From Paenibacillus agricola (GTDB lineage: Bacteria > Bacillota > Bacilli > Paenibacillales > NBRC-103111), in assembly GCF_011440305.1 (NCBI RefSeq), contig NZ_JAAOIW010000001.1, positions 744,001 through 808,000 on the forward strand: a DNA stretch of 64,000 nt, given 5' to 3'. Below the pieces are notes generated by a model. That model was not told the DNA's origin. It searched no databases and saw only the letters and a program-made list of their open reading frames with translations. The position numbers were made by a program, and so were the translations under genes. Shown here in pieces: positions 14,807 to 24,065 of the stretch (positions within the stretch are counted from its first letter, which is position 1; each line of letters starts with the position of its first letter).

Positions 14807-15586
14807 CTAAGGATTAAACTTATCCTGGAATTGGCTAGGCGTCAAATTCACATACTTCTTGAAAATGCTAATAAAATATTTGTAATCCTTAAATCCGACG
14901 TCACTTGCAATCGTGTATACTTTGCCTTCACCTGTCTTTAGCTGATCCATCGCTTTTTGAATCCGGTATCGGTTAAGAAATTCATTAAATGTATAGCTTG
15001 TTTCCGTTTTGAATTTCTGATTTAAATACGTGGAGCTAATCCCCAGCAGCTTGACCAGATCCTGGATGCTAATTTTATCCGCATAATTTTGTTGAATGTA
15101 AGCAATCATTTGGCCTACATATTTAGATGCTTTCGTTGGAACGCTCATTAGTGTAGCACTTAAAACCTCATCTAGCTGATTCGGGTTATTTTTGATAAAC
15201 TGGTATTTCTTCTTAAGCTCAATTTGCCCCTTCGCCCGCTCCAAGGCAGCCATCAATTGCTCCTGCTCCAGCGGTTTAAGCAAATATTCACTTACACCCA
15301 GATGGACAGCTTTCTGCGCAAGGTGGAATTCATCATAGCCGGAAACGATAATAAAGCTGCATGTAGCCACATCCACACTACGCTCAATCATCGTTATGCC
15401 ATCCATTAACGGCATATTCACATCGGCAATTACAATATCCGGCTGCAGCTCGGTAATCTTGGCAAGCCCCTCCACCCCATTCGCCGCTTCGTCGACCACG
15501 ATGCAATCCGAACCCAGCCAATCAAACGTATACCGCAAACCTCTGCGGATCATTTCTTCATCCTCTACGATCAATACTTTAAACAT
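14807..15586 (-). CDS. Response regulator with AraC-type DNA-binding domain (YesN/HptR-like)
   Basis: A 259-residue regulator: receiver domain 1-120 with the acidic pair in LIVEDEE and phospho-acceptor Asp55 in VIADVNMP, then a C-terminal AraC helix-turn-helix pair (about 160-259). It lacks the long middle domain of larger YesN proteins. The ATG at 15586 is preferred over GTG or ATG 6-9 bases earlier because AAAAAGG then has normal spacing. It overlaps the kinase gene by 8 bases. It should control the importer at 17428-21257, which lies upstream on the same strand. Confidence 0.88.
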   Translation of the reverse strand: MFKVLIVEDEEMIRRGLRYTFDWLGSDCIVVDEAANGVEGLAKITELQPDIVIADVNMPLMDGITMIERSVDVATCSFIIVSGYDEFHLAQKAVHLGVSEYLLKPLEQEQLMAALERAKGQIELKKKYQFIKNNPNQLDEVLSATLMSVPTKASKYVGQMIAYIQQNYADKISIQDLVKLLGISSTYLNQKFKTETSYTFNEFLNRYRIQKAMDQLKTGEGKVYTIASDVGFKDYKYFISIFKKYVNLTPSQFQDKFNP

Positions 15587-17279
15587 CTTCATCACCTTTT
15601 TCGTAAGGAATTAGGACTGTTACACGAGTTCCTGCAGCTGGCGAGCTTTGAATTTGAATACCATACTGTTCTCCATACAGAAGCACTAAACGTCGATGAA
15701 TATTATTAAGCCCAATATGCTTAGTCTGGTTATCCGGGTTGCTTAGAAGTTGCCGAATCTCCGTAAGCCTCTCCTCATCCATACCATCACCATTATCGAC
15801 CACCTCCAGCACCAGATCCCCGTCCATCACATAACCGCTAATCGAAATAACTAAAGAGTCTTGGTGCTTATAACCATATTTAATCGAATTTTCGATAATG
15901 GCCTGTAGGAGTAGTCTTGGTACCAAGGCGCTTAGCCCCTCATTGGACACATCAATCGTATAAGCTAATCGATCTTTAAAGCGAATTTGCTGAAGCTTCA
16001 AATAGTCGATCACATGGTTCAAGTCCACCTTCATCAATACCGTTTGTCCGTCATTACTTATACTATATCGCAGCAGCCTTGAGAGGATCATCACGATCTC
16101 TTGCGCCTGCTTACTATCCACAACTATCGCATATCGCAATATTTCCAGCACATTAAAAATAAAATGCGGGTGGAATTGGGATTGGAGCTGCTTGACCTCA
16201 ATAAGCCGTCGAAGATTCGACAATTCTTCGTTTTTGTGTAATAAATCATTCAGTCGGTTTAACATAATATTGAATTGATTAGCTAAAGTTTCGAATTCAT
16301 CGCCGGTTTTGATCTCCACATAGGCATCCAAACGCCCTTGCTGAAGCTCGTTGACAGCGTACAGTAATTTATCAATGGATTGTGTGTTACGCGAGGACAT
16401 TTTCCGCGCTAAAAACAGCAGCAGGAACCATAGCAGCAAGCTGGTCACAATAATAAATAGCGTTAATGATAAATAAGCATATTTCTCAAGCTGGAGCGAA
16501 TTAAGCGTATATATGTTCATTTGAGCTGAAGAAAGCTCCGATCGGCTCACATAATATTTCCCATTATTTAACTGAATATAGCCTTGGGCATCATAAATAG
16601 GATTAAACTTGTTCATTAAACCTTTAGTAATATTGTTGGTCGTAGCAATAATCGTATTGTGCTGGTCAGTAATGACCGATATTTCATTATTTTTCACAAA
16701 AATAAGCTTTTGGACGTCCTCTTCATATAATTCATAAACAATATAGCCAACAATAGCATTTTTTTGAAAAATAGCTTTCCCAAATGTGTACAAGGTGTAA
16801 CGGTCATGTGAATAGGGGATACGGTTCGTCTCCGTTAGGGTAGAGGTCGGTAAAGGGGAGATTCGAGGCACAATCTCCTTGAAAATCATCTCCTGAATCA
16901 ATGCGTTAGAAGGGGCGGAAGAAGCAACAAAAATGCCTTTCGTGTCGATGATATGGAACACACTTTTTACCTTTTGGTGATTATTAAACTCATAAAATTG
17001 TTCATAAACTTCCTGTCCATTGGATCGCGAAGTGGCATAATCGATAACTAGCGGCAGCGTGGCCATGCGGTTAATTTCATTATAATATTCGTTATAAACC
17101 TTGGACATCCCTAGGTTGATCGTTTCGTTCGCTTCATTCGTTTCATGCGCTAAAATGAACTTATTATTAATAAGCGTAAAAATAAGAAATAAAATAAATA
17201 ATGTGATGATCGGCATAAAGGTATACAGCAAAAACAAGCGGCGAGTGGATTCTTTGAAGTTGTTTTTGTTTGCCTTCAT
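15579..17279 (-). CDS. Membrane sensor histidine kinase, YesM/HptS type
   Basis: A 566-residue kinase with two membrane spans (about 15-37 and 268-290), an extracellular sensor between them, a HAMP domain, a His_kinase domain and an ATPase domain (IENSIKYGYKH, DNGDGMDEERL). The probable phospho-histidine is His372 in QFHPHFIFN. The family usually reads QINPHFLYN, so QFH and FN are uncommon variants. GGAGG precedes the ATG. The response regulator gene overlaps its end. The ligand may be the substrate of the adjacent AfuABC-like importer. Confidence 0.88.
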   Translation of the reverse strand: MKANKNNFKESTRRLFLLYTFMPIITLFILFLIFTLINNKFILAHETNEANETINLGMSKVYNEYYNEINRMATLPLVIDYATSRSNGQEVYEQFYEFNNHQKVKSVFHIIDTKGIFVASSAPSNALIQEMIFKEIVPRISPLPTSTLTETNRIPYSHDRYTLYTFGKAIFQKNAIVGYIVYELYEEDVQKLIFVKNNEISVITDQHNTIIATTNNITKGLMNKFNPIYDAQGYIQLNNGKYYVSRSELSSAQMNIYTLNSLQLEKYAYLSLTLFIIVTSLLLWFLLLFLARKMSSRNTQSIDKLLYAVNELQQGRLDAYVEIKTGDEFETLANQFNIMLNRLNDLLHKNEELSNLRRLIEVKQLQSQFHPHFIFNVLEILRYAIVVDSKQAQEIVMILSRLLRYSISNDGQTVLMKVDLNHVIDYLKLQQIRFKDRLAYTIDVSNEGLSALVPRLLLQAIIENSIKYGYKHQDSLVISISGYVMDGDLVLEVVDNGDGMDEERLTEIRQLLSNPDNQTKHIGLNNIHRRLVLLYGEQYGIQIQSSPAAGTRVTVLIPYEKGDEDV

Positions 17280-17360
17280 ACTCCACCTCCCGCAATATCA
17301 TACCTTACTTTTAGGAAATTAAACAAGTAGCCCTGCGGGCCAGGGTGTTCATCCTATATA

Positions 17361-17401
17361 AAACAAAGGCTGGCTCCTGCTTGAGCTTGCTGCAGGAGCC
17401 A
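17361..17401 (-). terminator. Terminator after the AfuB-like permease gene
   Basis: TGGCTCCTGC and GCAGGAGCCA pair around an 11-base loop. On the minus strand a T-rich stretch (TTTGTTTTAT) follows. It separates the importer genes from the two-component genes downstream. Confidence 0.7.
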
Positions 17402-17427
17402 ACCGAAAAAGACTAGGGTGAAACAGC

Positions 17428-19083
17428 TTACATCGTGATGTCTTTTTTGCCGGAAATTTTGAAAAATAAGAGCAGTGATAAAACAGTAATGAGTGTAAGC
17501 ATGGTAGATAAGGCCGCCGCTACGCCATAGTTGCCACGGATAACTTCCGTATAGATCGCGACTGTCATTGTTTTGGTTGAACCTGTGTACAGGATGATCG
17601 AAGTGCTTAGCTCCGTAATGATGCTAATCCAGCTTAATATCGCTCCGGCTATAACCCCTGAAATCATCATCGGCAATGTAATTTTAAAAAACGTCTTCAT
17701 TGTCGAGGCTCCAAGACTAATCGCGGCTTCCTCTATGCTATCATTAACCTGATGCAGGACGGCTGCGCTTGAACGAATCGTATAGGGAAGTCGCCGGATT
17801 ACGAACGCCGCAATCAGTATAATCGCTGTTCCGCTCAACACGAGTGGCTTGTGGTTGAAGGTAACCAGTAACGCGATACCAAGAATTGAACCTGGAACAA
17901 TGTATGGGAACATCGTAAACACGTCTAATACATTGGATACAGCGCCTCTTCGTTTGACCGTCACATAAGCGATAAGAATCGCCATCAGCACAATAATAAC
18001 GATGGAGATTATTGCTAACACAAATGTATTCGTAATCGAATCTCCAATTTTAGAAAAAGCAGAACGGTAGCTATTCAATGAATAACCATCAACAAAAATC
18101 CGTCCCGATGTATTTAAAAAGGAGGTGTACATGACATATAGCTGCGGCATCAAGGCGATTGCGGTATACAAGTACACAATACCGTGTACCACGATATTTC
18201 CCAAGCCTTTATTCGCTTTCGGCTGTATCGGGTTAAGGGCACTCATCGTAAACGATTTACGATTGGAAATATACTTTTGCAACAAGAAAATCGAGGTCGC
18301 AAAAATGACCACGAGTACGCTAATTGCTGCGGCAAAACCATCATCCCCGCCATTCTCGCTAATAAACTCGGTAAATATGAGCACGGGAATCGTTTTATAG
18401 CCTTCACCAATTAGCATCGGCGTACCGAAATCGGCTAAAGCCCGCATAAATACAAGCATTCCGCCTGCAAGCAGTGTAGGTGTAATTAGTGGAATCAGCA
18501 CCTTCCACATCTTGCGTATTCCCGTACAATCCATGCTCTCGGCAGCTTCCATCAAAGAATTGTCTACATTTTTCAAGGCTCCCGACACATACATGAATAC
18601 GAGCGGCGACAGCTGGAGCGTCAGCACCAGCACGATGCCTGTAAATCCGTAAACATCAGGCATCGGAACCCCGAGTACGGTTTTCACAAAGTTCGTGATG
18701 ACACCGTTTCTACCAAGCAGTAAAATCCATGAGTAAGCGCCAATAAAAGGCGCAGACATCGATGAGATCAGAATTAGGATTTGAATCGTGCCGCTGCCTT
18801 TAATCTTAATCGTGGACATGATGTAGGCTAGCGGTGCTGCGATCAGTACAGATAAGACGGTAACGGATACGGTTACCTTGATGCTATTAAACAAAGCATT
18901 CAAATAATATTGCTTGCTAAAAAACTTTTCGAAATAACCAAGTGAAAAGTCGCCTGTCGTCCCGTCAAAAAAACTTTTAATAAGCAATGTAAACAAAGGG
19001 AAGGCAAGGAATACTATATAGACTATAAATATAAGAATCGTAATGAGCATCCATATATCAAATCGTCTGGCTCGTTGATTCAT
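17428..19083 (-). CDS. Double-length ABC permease of the AfuB/FbpB (iron or sugar-phosphate) family
   Basis: A 551-residue membrane protein made of two homologous six-span halves, each with an EAA loop: LMEAAESMDCTGIRKMWKV in the first half and IEEAAISLGASTMKTFF in the second. This fused form is typical of AfuB/FbpB. Its start overlaps the ATPase stop by 4 bases. AfuABC was first called an iron importer, but characterised members import hexose phosphates (family knowledge). With an HptRS-like two-component pair next door, sugar phosphate is the more likely cargo here. That is an inference. Confidence 0.87.
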   Translation of the reverse strand: MNQRARRFDIWMLITILIFIVYIVFLAFPLFTLLIKSFFDGTTGDFSLGYFEKFFSKQYYLNALFNSIKVTVSVTVLSVLIAAPLAYIMSTIKIKGSGTIQILILISSMSAPFIGAYSWILLLGRNGVITNFVKTVLGVPMPDVYGFTGIVLVLTLQLSPLVFMYVSGALKNVDNSLMEAAESMDCTGIRKMWKVLIPLITPTLLAGGMLVFMRALADFGTPMLIGEGYKTIPVLIFTEFISENGGDDGFAAAISVLVVIFATSIFLLQKYISNRKSFTMSALNPIQPKANKGLGNIVVHGIVYLYTAIALMPQLYVMYTSFLNTSGRIFVDGYSLNSYRSAFSKIGDSITNTFVLAIISIVIIVLMAILIAYVTVKRRGAVSNVLDVFTMFPYIVPGSILGIALLVTFNHKPLVLSGTAIILIAAFVIRRLPYTIRSSAAVLHQVNDSIEEAAISLGASTMKTFFKITLPMMISGVIAGAILSWISIITELSTSIILYTGSTKTMTVAIYTEVIRGNYGVAAALSTMLTLITVLSLLLFFKISGKKDITM

Positions 19084-20177
19084 AGGATGGCCCCCGTATA
19101 ATTGACCTCACCCTGCTCATCATAAACATTCACTTTGTTCATATTTGCCTTCAATTGAATCTTCGTTCCTGGCTTTAACAGGTTGCCTGCCGTCGATTCC
19201 TGCGTAATTTGCACACGCAAGCCCGTTTCCAAATCAACGAAATAATGCGTGTTTTGCCCAAGAAAAATACTGTTTACGATTTTGGCATGGATTCCTGTAC
19301 CATCTTCCGAAATCATAAATTCTTCAGGTCGGACGGATATTTTGACGGGTAACCCCCCACTTGCCACAGGCATCTGAATATTCGTTACGCGCTCTTCATA
19401 GCTGGGGCTGAAACGAACACGGTACTCGCCCTGATCTAATGACAGCGAACCTTCCATAATGTTCGTATGCCCGATAAAGGTTGCCACAAAAATATTGGCA
19501 GGCCTTTGGTAAATTTCTTGTGGGGTTCCTACATGCTGGATAATGCCTGATTTCATTACCGCAATCCGATCTGAGACGGCCATCGCTTCTTCTTGGTCAT
19601 GGGTCACATAGACCGTCGTAATACCCACACTATTTTGGATTTCTTTGATCGCATTACGCATTTCAATACGCAGCTTGGCATCCAAATTGGATAATGGCTC
19701 ATCCATTAGAAGTACATCCGGACGAATAACGATAGCTCTCGCTAAAGCTACCCGCTGCTGCTGTCCTCCAGATAAATTTTGGGGCAGCCTATCTTTATAC
19801 GCATCGATTTGGACGGTTTTAAGAACCTCATCCACTTTCTTGTTGGTTTCTTCCTTCGATATTTTGCGATTTTGCAAGCCGAAGGCTACATTACCCTTGA
19901 CAGTTAAATGAGGAAAGATTGCATAGTTTTGGAACACCATGCCTATATTTCGCTTTCCAGGGGCTACTTGATTAATAACACGGTCATTAAAACTAATGGC
20001 TCCACCCTCTATGGAGTTAAAGCCAGCAACCATGCGGAGTAGCGTCGTTTTCCCACAACCCGAGGGGCCAAGCAAGGTGAAAAACTCACCCTGCTTAATG
20101 TTAAGTGTCAGCTCAGGGATGACCACGGTTTCCCCATACTTCTTTACAACATCTTTAAATGATATGGCAACACTCAT
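19080..20177 (-). CDS. ABC transporter ATPase, AfuC/FbpC/PotA type
   Basis: A 365-residue ATPase. Walker A GPSGCGKTT is at 38-46, the signature is LSGGQQQR, Walker B VLLMDEPLSNLD follows, and a C-terminal TOBE-like regulatory domain occupies about 240-365. The ATG at 20177 is preferred to GTG 9 bases earlier because AGGTGG has correct spacing. It is the only transport ATPase in the window and lies between its binding protein and permease genes. It is unlikely to be dedicated to the other importers here. Confidence 0.9.
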   Translation of the reverse strand: MSVAISFKDVVKKYGETVVIPELTLNIKQGEFFTLLGPSGCGKTTLLRMVAGFNSIEGGAISFNDRVINQVAPGKRNIGMVFQNYAIFPHLTVKGNVAFGLQNRKISKEETNKKVDEVLKTVQIDAYKDRLPQNLSGGQQQRVALARAIVIRPDVLLMDEPLSNLDAKLRIEMRNAIKEIQNSVGITTVYVTHDQEEAMAVSDRIAVMKSGIIQHVGTPQEIYQRPANIFVATFIGHTNIMEGSLSLDQGEYRVRFSPSYEERVTNIQMPVASGGLPVKISVRPEEFMISEDGTGIHAKIVNSIFLGQNTHYFVDLETGLRVQITQESTAGNLLKPGTKIQLKANMNKVNVYDEQGEVNYTGAIL

Positions 20178-20201
20178 ATTTACCACCTAATTTCGTTATG
20201 T

Positions 20202-21257
20202 TTATTTTTGCAGCTCCGTAAACTTATCTGTGTAGCGGCTAATAATTTCTTTCTTATGCTCTTGAACATACTTGTTATCTTCCTGAAGTAATTTAATTTC
20301 AGACATCGGCTTCATATACGTTCCAAGCTTAGCATTCGCACGTAAAGGCCGGTTAGTCAGTTGGGTACCGAATGCATCCTGCGCTGGCTGCGAAATAATG
20401 AAATCCATAAATTTCTTGGCATTTTCTTCATTCTTGCTGCCTTTTACAATTCCAGAAACGGCATCCAGGAATACGGCTCCTTCAGTGGGATACACAATTT
20501 TGACAGGGCCACCACTTTTCACGTAGCTTGCTGATGGATCTTCATAGGTCAAGGCAACTATATATTCACCATCTGCGACGCTTTTATGGACAGCTCCAGA
20601 GCCGCTGGCGATTTTACCATTCAAATTTTTAATAAGCTCACCCATGAAATTCCAGCCTTTATCAGACGTATAATCGCCACCCTTAGCCAACAATATATTC
20701 GTTAATTGGGCAAAAGCAGAACTGGAGCTTGCAGGGTCTGCTGTAGCAATTTTACCTTTTAGTTTGGGATTTAATAAATCCTCATAGCTCTCAATTTTGA
20801 TATCTCCGACAAGGTTCTTATTCACCAACAGAACGCTGCCATCCGAAACAAAAGGAGTCAAAAATCCGGAATCATTCCTGTGCCCTTCCAAAAGATCCTT
20901 ATCATTAGGAGAAACATAATCGGCGAACAAATCCTTATTCCCCAATAGTACAGCCTTAGAGCCTCCAAACATTACATCTGCATAGGGATTCGCCTTTTCT
21001 GACTGTAAGCGCTTTATTAATTCACCTGTTCCTGCTGAAACCAATTCAACTGTTATTCCTGTTTGCTTCTCAAACATAGGAATCAACGTATTAATAATAT
21101 CCTCGCTGTTTGGTGTATAAACAACCAGCTTCGTTGAACCCTTAGGAGCTTCCGGAGTACTTGCTGCACCCTTTTCTGTTGTAGCTGCTTGCCCACATGC
21201 GGCCAATAAGCTCATAAATAAAACTAACGCTAATCCTAAACTGATTAATTTTCTCAA
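20202..21257 (-). CDS. Substrate-binding lipoprotein of the AfuA/FbpA/HptA family
   Basis: A 351-residue lipoprotein with lipobox LLAAC (Cys21). The mature part starts TKLVVYTPNSEDIINTLIPMFEKQ, a fold shared by ferric, phosphonate and sugar-phosphate binding proteins. I see no paired tyrosines clearly placed for ferric iron. The TTG start has GGGGG 8 bases before it. It is the first gene of the importer operon, with the ATPase after 24 bases. Its relation to HptA, which works with HptRS in hexose-phosphate sensing, fits the two-component genes downstream. Confidence 0.83.
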   Translation of the reverse strand: MRKLISLGLALVLFMSLLAACGQAATTEKGAASTPEAPKGSTKLVVYTPNSEDIINTLIPMFEKQTGITVELVSAGTGELIKRLQSEKANPYADVMFGGSKAVLLGNKDLFADYVSPNDKDLLEGHRNDSGFLTPFVSDGSVLLVNKNLVGDIKIESYEDLLNPKLKGKIATADPASSSSAFAQLTNILLAKGGDYTSDKGWNFMGELIKNLNGKIASGSGAVHKSVADGEYIVALTYEDPSASYVKSGGPVKIVYPTEGAVFLDAVSGIVKGSKNEENAKKFMDFIISQPAQDAFGTQLTNRPLRANAKLGTYMKPMSEIKLLQEDNKYVQEHKKEIISRYTDKFTELQK

Positions 21258-21282
21258 TACGTTCGCCCCCTAATTGAATATA

Positions 21283-21301
21283 GGTTCATTCTATCAGAAC
21301 C
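21283..21301. promoter_or_regulatory. Inverted repeat over the likely -10 of the importer operon
   Basis: GGTTC and GAACC form an inverted repeat separated by 9 bases. On the minus strand the spacer contains TAGAAT, a plausible -10, 26 bases ahead of the TTG start at 21257. This could be a regulator site or the promoter itself. Confidence 0.35.
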
Positions 21302-21405
21302 AAATTTCTTTTAAATCCTAAAATACATCAACATCATCCAAAATCGGCAACTAAACTAACGCAAAATATATCGAAAATGCTTAATAGCTAATCGCAATAA
21401 GAATA

Positions 21406-21429
21406 ACCGTCCGAAGGTCATCGGACGGT
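21406..21429 (-). terminator. Hairpin, probable terminator after the membrane AraC gene
   Basis: ACCGTCCGA and TCGGACGGT pair perfectly around 6 bases. On the minus strand TATTCTTATT follows, which is only moderately T-rich. Confidence 0.5.
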
Positions 21430-21716
21430 CCCTTGATGTGCAAATCCATACGTTTGTACGAGCTTCAAAGGCGAACACTTTCGCTCCTCCACTCCACCCC
21501 ATACCATAATCATACCCATTCCCTTCCTGTTCTACTCCCTGCTGGGCGCCGCTTCTTTACTTCCTAACCGGCCTCAAAGCCGGTATTTCGTTACCCGGCA
21601 CACCTTTGTACGCACCCGGGTAAGGGCTAACCCTTCGGCTAACCCCAAACCCAAAAACATATAAATTCTTAGTAGACTTTCCTAGCCTTAATCCACCCGA
21701 AGTCGGAAGTTGAAGC
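21430..21716. other. Gene-free stretch with several hairpins
   Basis: The region between the regulator stop (21717) and the terminator-like hairpin holds no gene. ACCGGC/GCCGGT pair at 21567-21584; TTACCCGG/CCGGGTAA pair at 21591-21623; GGCTAACCC occurs twice as a direct repeat near 21625 and 21636; a GCGA/TCGC hairpin lies near 21471-21484. It could be a long structured 3' untranslated region, a small RNA or an intergenic repeat. It matches no riboswitch class I recognise. Confidence 0.4.
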
Positions 21717-23969
21717 TCATCTTATAGAGCCATTTAAATATTTTTTCCGGTAATCACCGGGAGTCATGTCCTCCATCTTACGGAAATAACGGATAAAATT
21801 CTGCGAATTTTGGTATCTCAGCTTTTCAGCTATTTCGGATACCTTCATATCGGTTTCCATTAGCCATTTTTTTGCCTTATTCAAGCGATATTGGGATAAG
21901 TAATCACTGAAATTTACCCCTGTTTCTTTGCGAAATACGGTTTTCAAATAGTTAGGATGGTAATTCAGCCTTGCTGCGCATAGATCCAGTGTCAAATCCG
22001 TCTCATATTCATCATGGATGATCTCCATCATAAGCTCAGAAATATTCCGGTTCTGTGTTTCCCATCTCTTGTTCAAGAGCACGACCATCGGCTCCATGAC
22101 CATTTTCATAAACCATTCCTCAGTTTCAGCGATCGTCCGTAACTTAAATAATTGCTCGAATAGCTGATGATCCTCTTGGGAGGAGGCCAACTGATTCTCT
22201 CCAGCATGTTGAATTTCGCGAATCAAATCCGACAGCAGACGAAATAATATCATTTGGTATTCCTGGTGCCGAATATTATCGCGCAAGGTTACACTAAGAA
22301 ATTCATGCAGCAATTGCCCTGCTTTCTCCAAATCCGGTGTTTTCAAGGCATCAATTAGCTGCTTCTCAATCCACTCCGGAAATATCGTATGGATGCGGCG
22401 ATCAGGCAATACATCCTCTACATGCAGAATCGCTTCTTCACCAAAACGGATCCGATATTTCAATGCTTCTAGGCATTCCTGGTAGGCTTGGGCACCCATT
22501 GTTAAATTCGTATAAAACCGGCTAATTCCGATACTAATTCGCAGCTCTAAAATCTCTTTAACCGTTGTCTGGACCAGTTCGGATAAGCTATACACATCAT
22601 TTTTTCCGGCTTCCGGTGTTGCTGCTTTATTGCGTACAATCGTTACTTGGTTCCCACCAACTACTACAGGCTCTAGTCGGGAGCCTGGAATGATGAGCTC
22701 AGAGACGATATTATTGACTGCAAACATCAGTAAGTCATGGTCATTCTCTTGAAAACGTGTTCCATTCAACGTATCGATTTGAACCGTCAGCACACAAAAA
22801 GATTCCAAGCTCAAATCATAATGGAATTGTTCCGTTTTCTCTTGAATTTCCTTAGCACCGAGCTCACCCAGCAGCAGCTTTCTAATAAAAAACTCCTCTA
22901 GCTGTTTGGTCTGTCCCTGAATTTGATCCAAAAGCTTGGACTGGGATGTCCGAAGTGTATGAATATGCTTACCGATAACTTGTAGCTCATCCTCGCCATC
23001 TGTGCGGTTATCCCCAACAGCCGATTCAAATATTTGCCGGATAGGCAGATAAATTTTGTTCGAGCCTACCCACGATAATGCTAGCAGAATGACGAATACA
23101 GCTGAGCAAATGTAGACGGTGTACCAGCCAATTGCAGTAGATTCCTTCGTAATCTGTTCAATAGAGACCAAGGAAACATATACCCAGCCATTAAACGCGG
23201 ACTTTTTGTACGTCACACCAATCGATCCATCATTCAGGCGAATTTCACTGCTTCCACTATCCTCGCCTGACGATTGTAGATGCTCAATTACTTGCTCTAT
23301 TTTGTCCTGGGTAAAATCAGGATTCGATACCTTCGTTAACATCCGATAATCAGCATCGAATACAATCGTGTCTGAATCTCCGTTAAACTCCGGGATCAGT
23401 TTTTGCAGCTTATAATTGGGAACCGTGGCGACAATGATGCCCTCGAAATCTTTGAATGTATGAATCGGCAATTTTTTTACCAGCAAAATATTCGAGGATC
23501 CGTCATTTGTCACCCATTTTGATATTTCGGGATATTGCATCATCGCTGTGAGCGATTTCATAAATTCATCAGACAAAGAATGTGAGAACCCGCTATTATC
23601 CAAGTACCATTTATGGATAAAACTCGACATCCATACATTGGAAATACCCAAATCATAGGTTTGCAGCTTATACAATCCCCCTGATAGCTGCTGTACCATC
23701 AAGAAATCCTTGGGCTCAAAGCTCATGCGTATAGATTCGCCAACAATTGGCGTATTGATAAATTGTATGATGGCATTATCGATCGTTTGCAGCACTTGCT
23801 CCACTTTAAGCTCCGTTTGAGTAAGAACCTGCATATTGCCCATGTTTACTTTTTCCTGGATGATCCCTTTGGCTTTAAAATAGGACAATATCCCTAATGA
23901 TAAAACAGGGATGGTCACAAGGATCATGCTATATATAATGATTCTACGCAAATATTTAGACTTAAGCAT
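21717..23969 (-). CDS. Membrane-bound AraC-type regulator with extracellular sensor domain
   Basis: A 750-residue one-component regulator. The first membrane span (about 10-30) ends in PVLSLGILSYF, a dCache-like extracellular domain follows to about 275, a second span lies at about 277-297, then a linker, a GGDEF-like remnant region and two C-terminal helix-turn-helix motifs (KVSEIAEKLRYQNSQNFIRYF). AGAGGAA precedes the ATG. It is the intact paralogue of the regulator broken at 3326/6922. Its target is not obvious: the genes around it are the AfuABC-like importer downstream and the ArsR-type regulator upstream, both on the same strand. Confidence 0.85.
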   Translation of the reverse strand: MLKSKYLRRIIIYSMILVTIPVLSLGILSYFKAKGIIQEKVNMGNMQVLTQTELKVEQVLQTIDNAIIQFINTPIVGESIRMSFEPKDFLMVQQLSGGLYKLQTYDLGISNVWMSSFIHKWYLDNSGFSHSLSDEFMKSLTAMMQYPEISKWVTNDGSSNILLVKKLPIHTFKDFEGIIVATVPNYKLQKLIPEFNGDSDTIVFDADYRMLTKVSNPDFTQDKIEQVIEHLQSSGEDSGSSEIRLNDGSIGVTYKKSAFNGWVYVSLVSIEQITKESTAIGWYTVYICSAVFVILLALSWVGSNKIYLPIRQIFESAVGDNRTDGEDELQVIGKHIHTLRTSQSKLLDQIQGQTKQLEEFFIRKLLLGELGAKEIQEKTEQFHYDLSLESFCVLTVQIDTLNGTRFQENDHDLLMFAVNNIVSELIIPGSRLEPVVVGGNQVTIVRNKAATPEAGKNDVYSLSELVQTTVKEILELRISIGISRFYTNLTMGAQAYQECLEALKYRIRFGEEAILHVEDVLPDRRIHTIFPEWIEKQLIDALKTPDLEKAGQLLHEFLSVTLRDNIRHQEYQMILFRLLSDLIREIQHAGENQLASSQEDHQLFEQLFKLRTIAETEEWFMKMVMEPMVVLLNKRWETQNRNISELMMEIIHDEYETDLTLDLCAARLNYHPNYLKTVFRKETGVNFSDYLSQYRLNKAKKWLMETDMKVSEIAEKLRYQNSQNFIRYFRKMEDMTPGDYRKKYLNGSIR

Positions 23970-24065
23970 CGCATTTCCTCTCGAAGACAGGCTCCATTCA
24001 TTATATAGAAATCAAATGGGGTATTCAAATAGCCTAAAGCTATTAACAAAATACTTGAAATGAGC

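Noticed and set aside
20202-21257. Annotation as a ferric iron importer
   Set aside because: This is the common automatic label for the family, but no iron-linked genes or Fur-like sites are visible and the sensor context points to phosphosugars. The family-level name is kept instead.
21567-21623. Riboswitch
   Set aside because: The hairpins do not match any riboswitch consensus I know, and on the coding strand they lie after a gene rather than before one.
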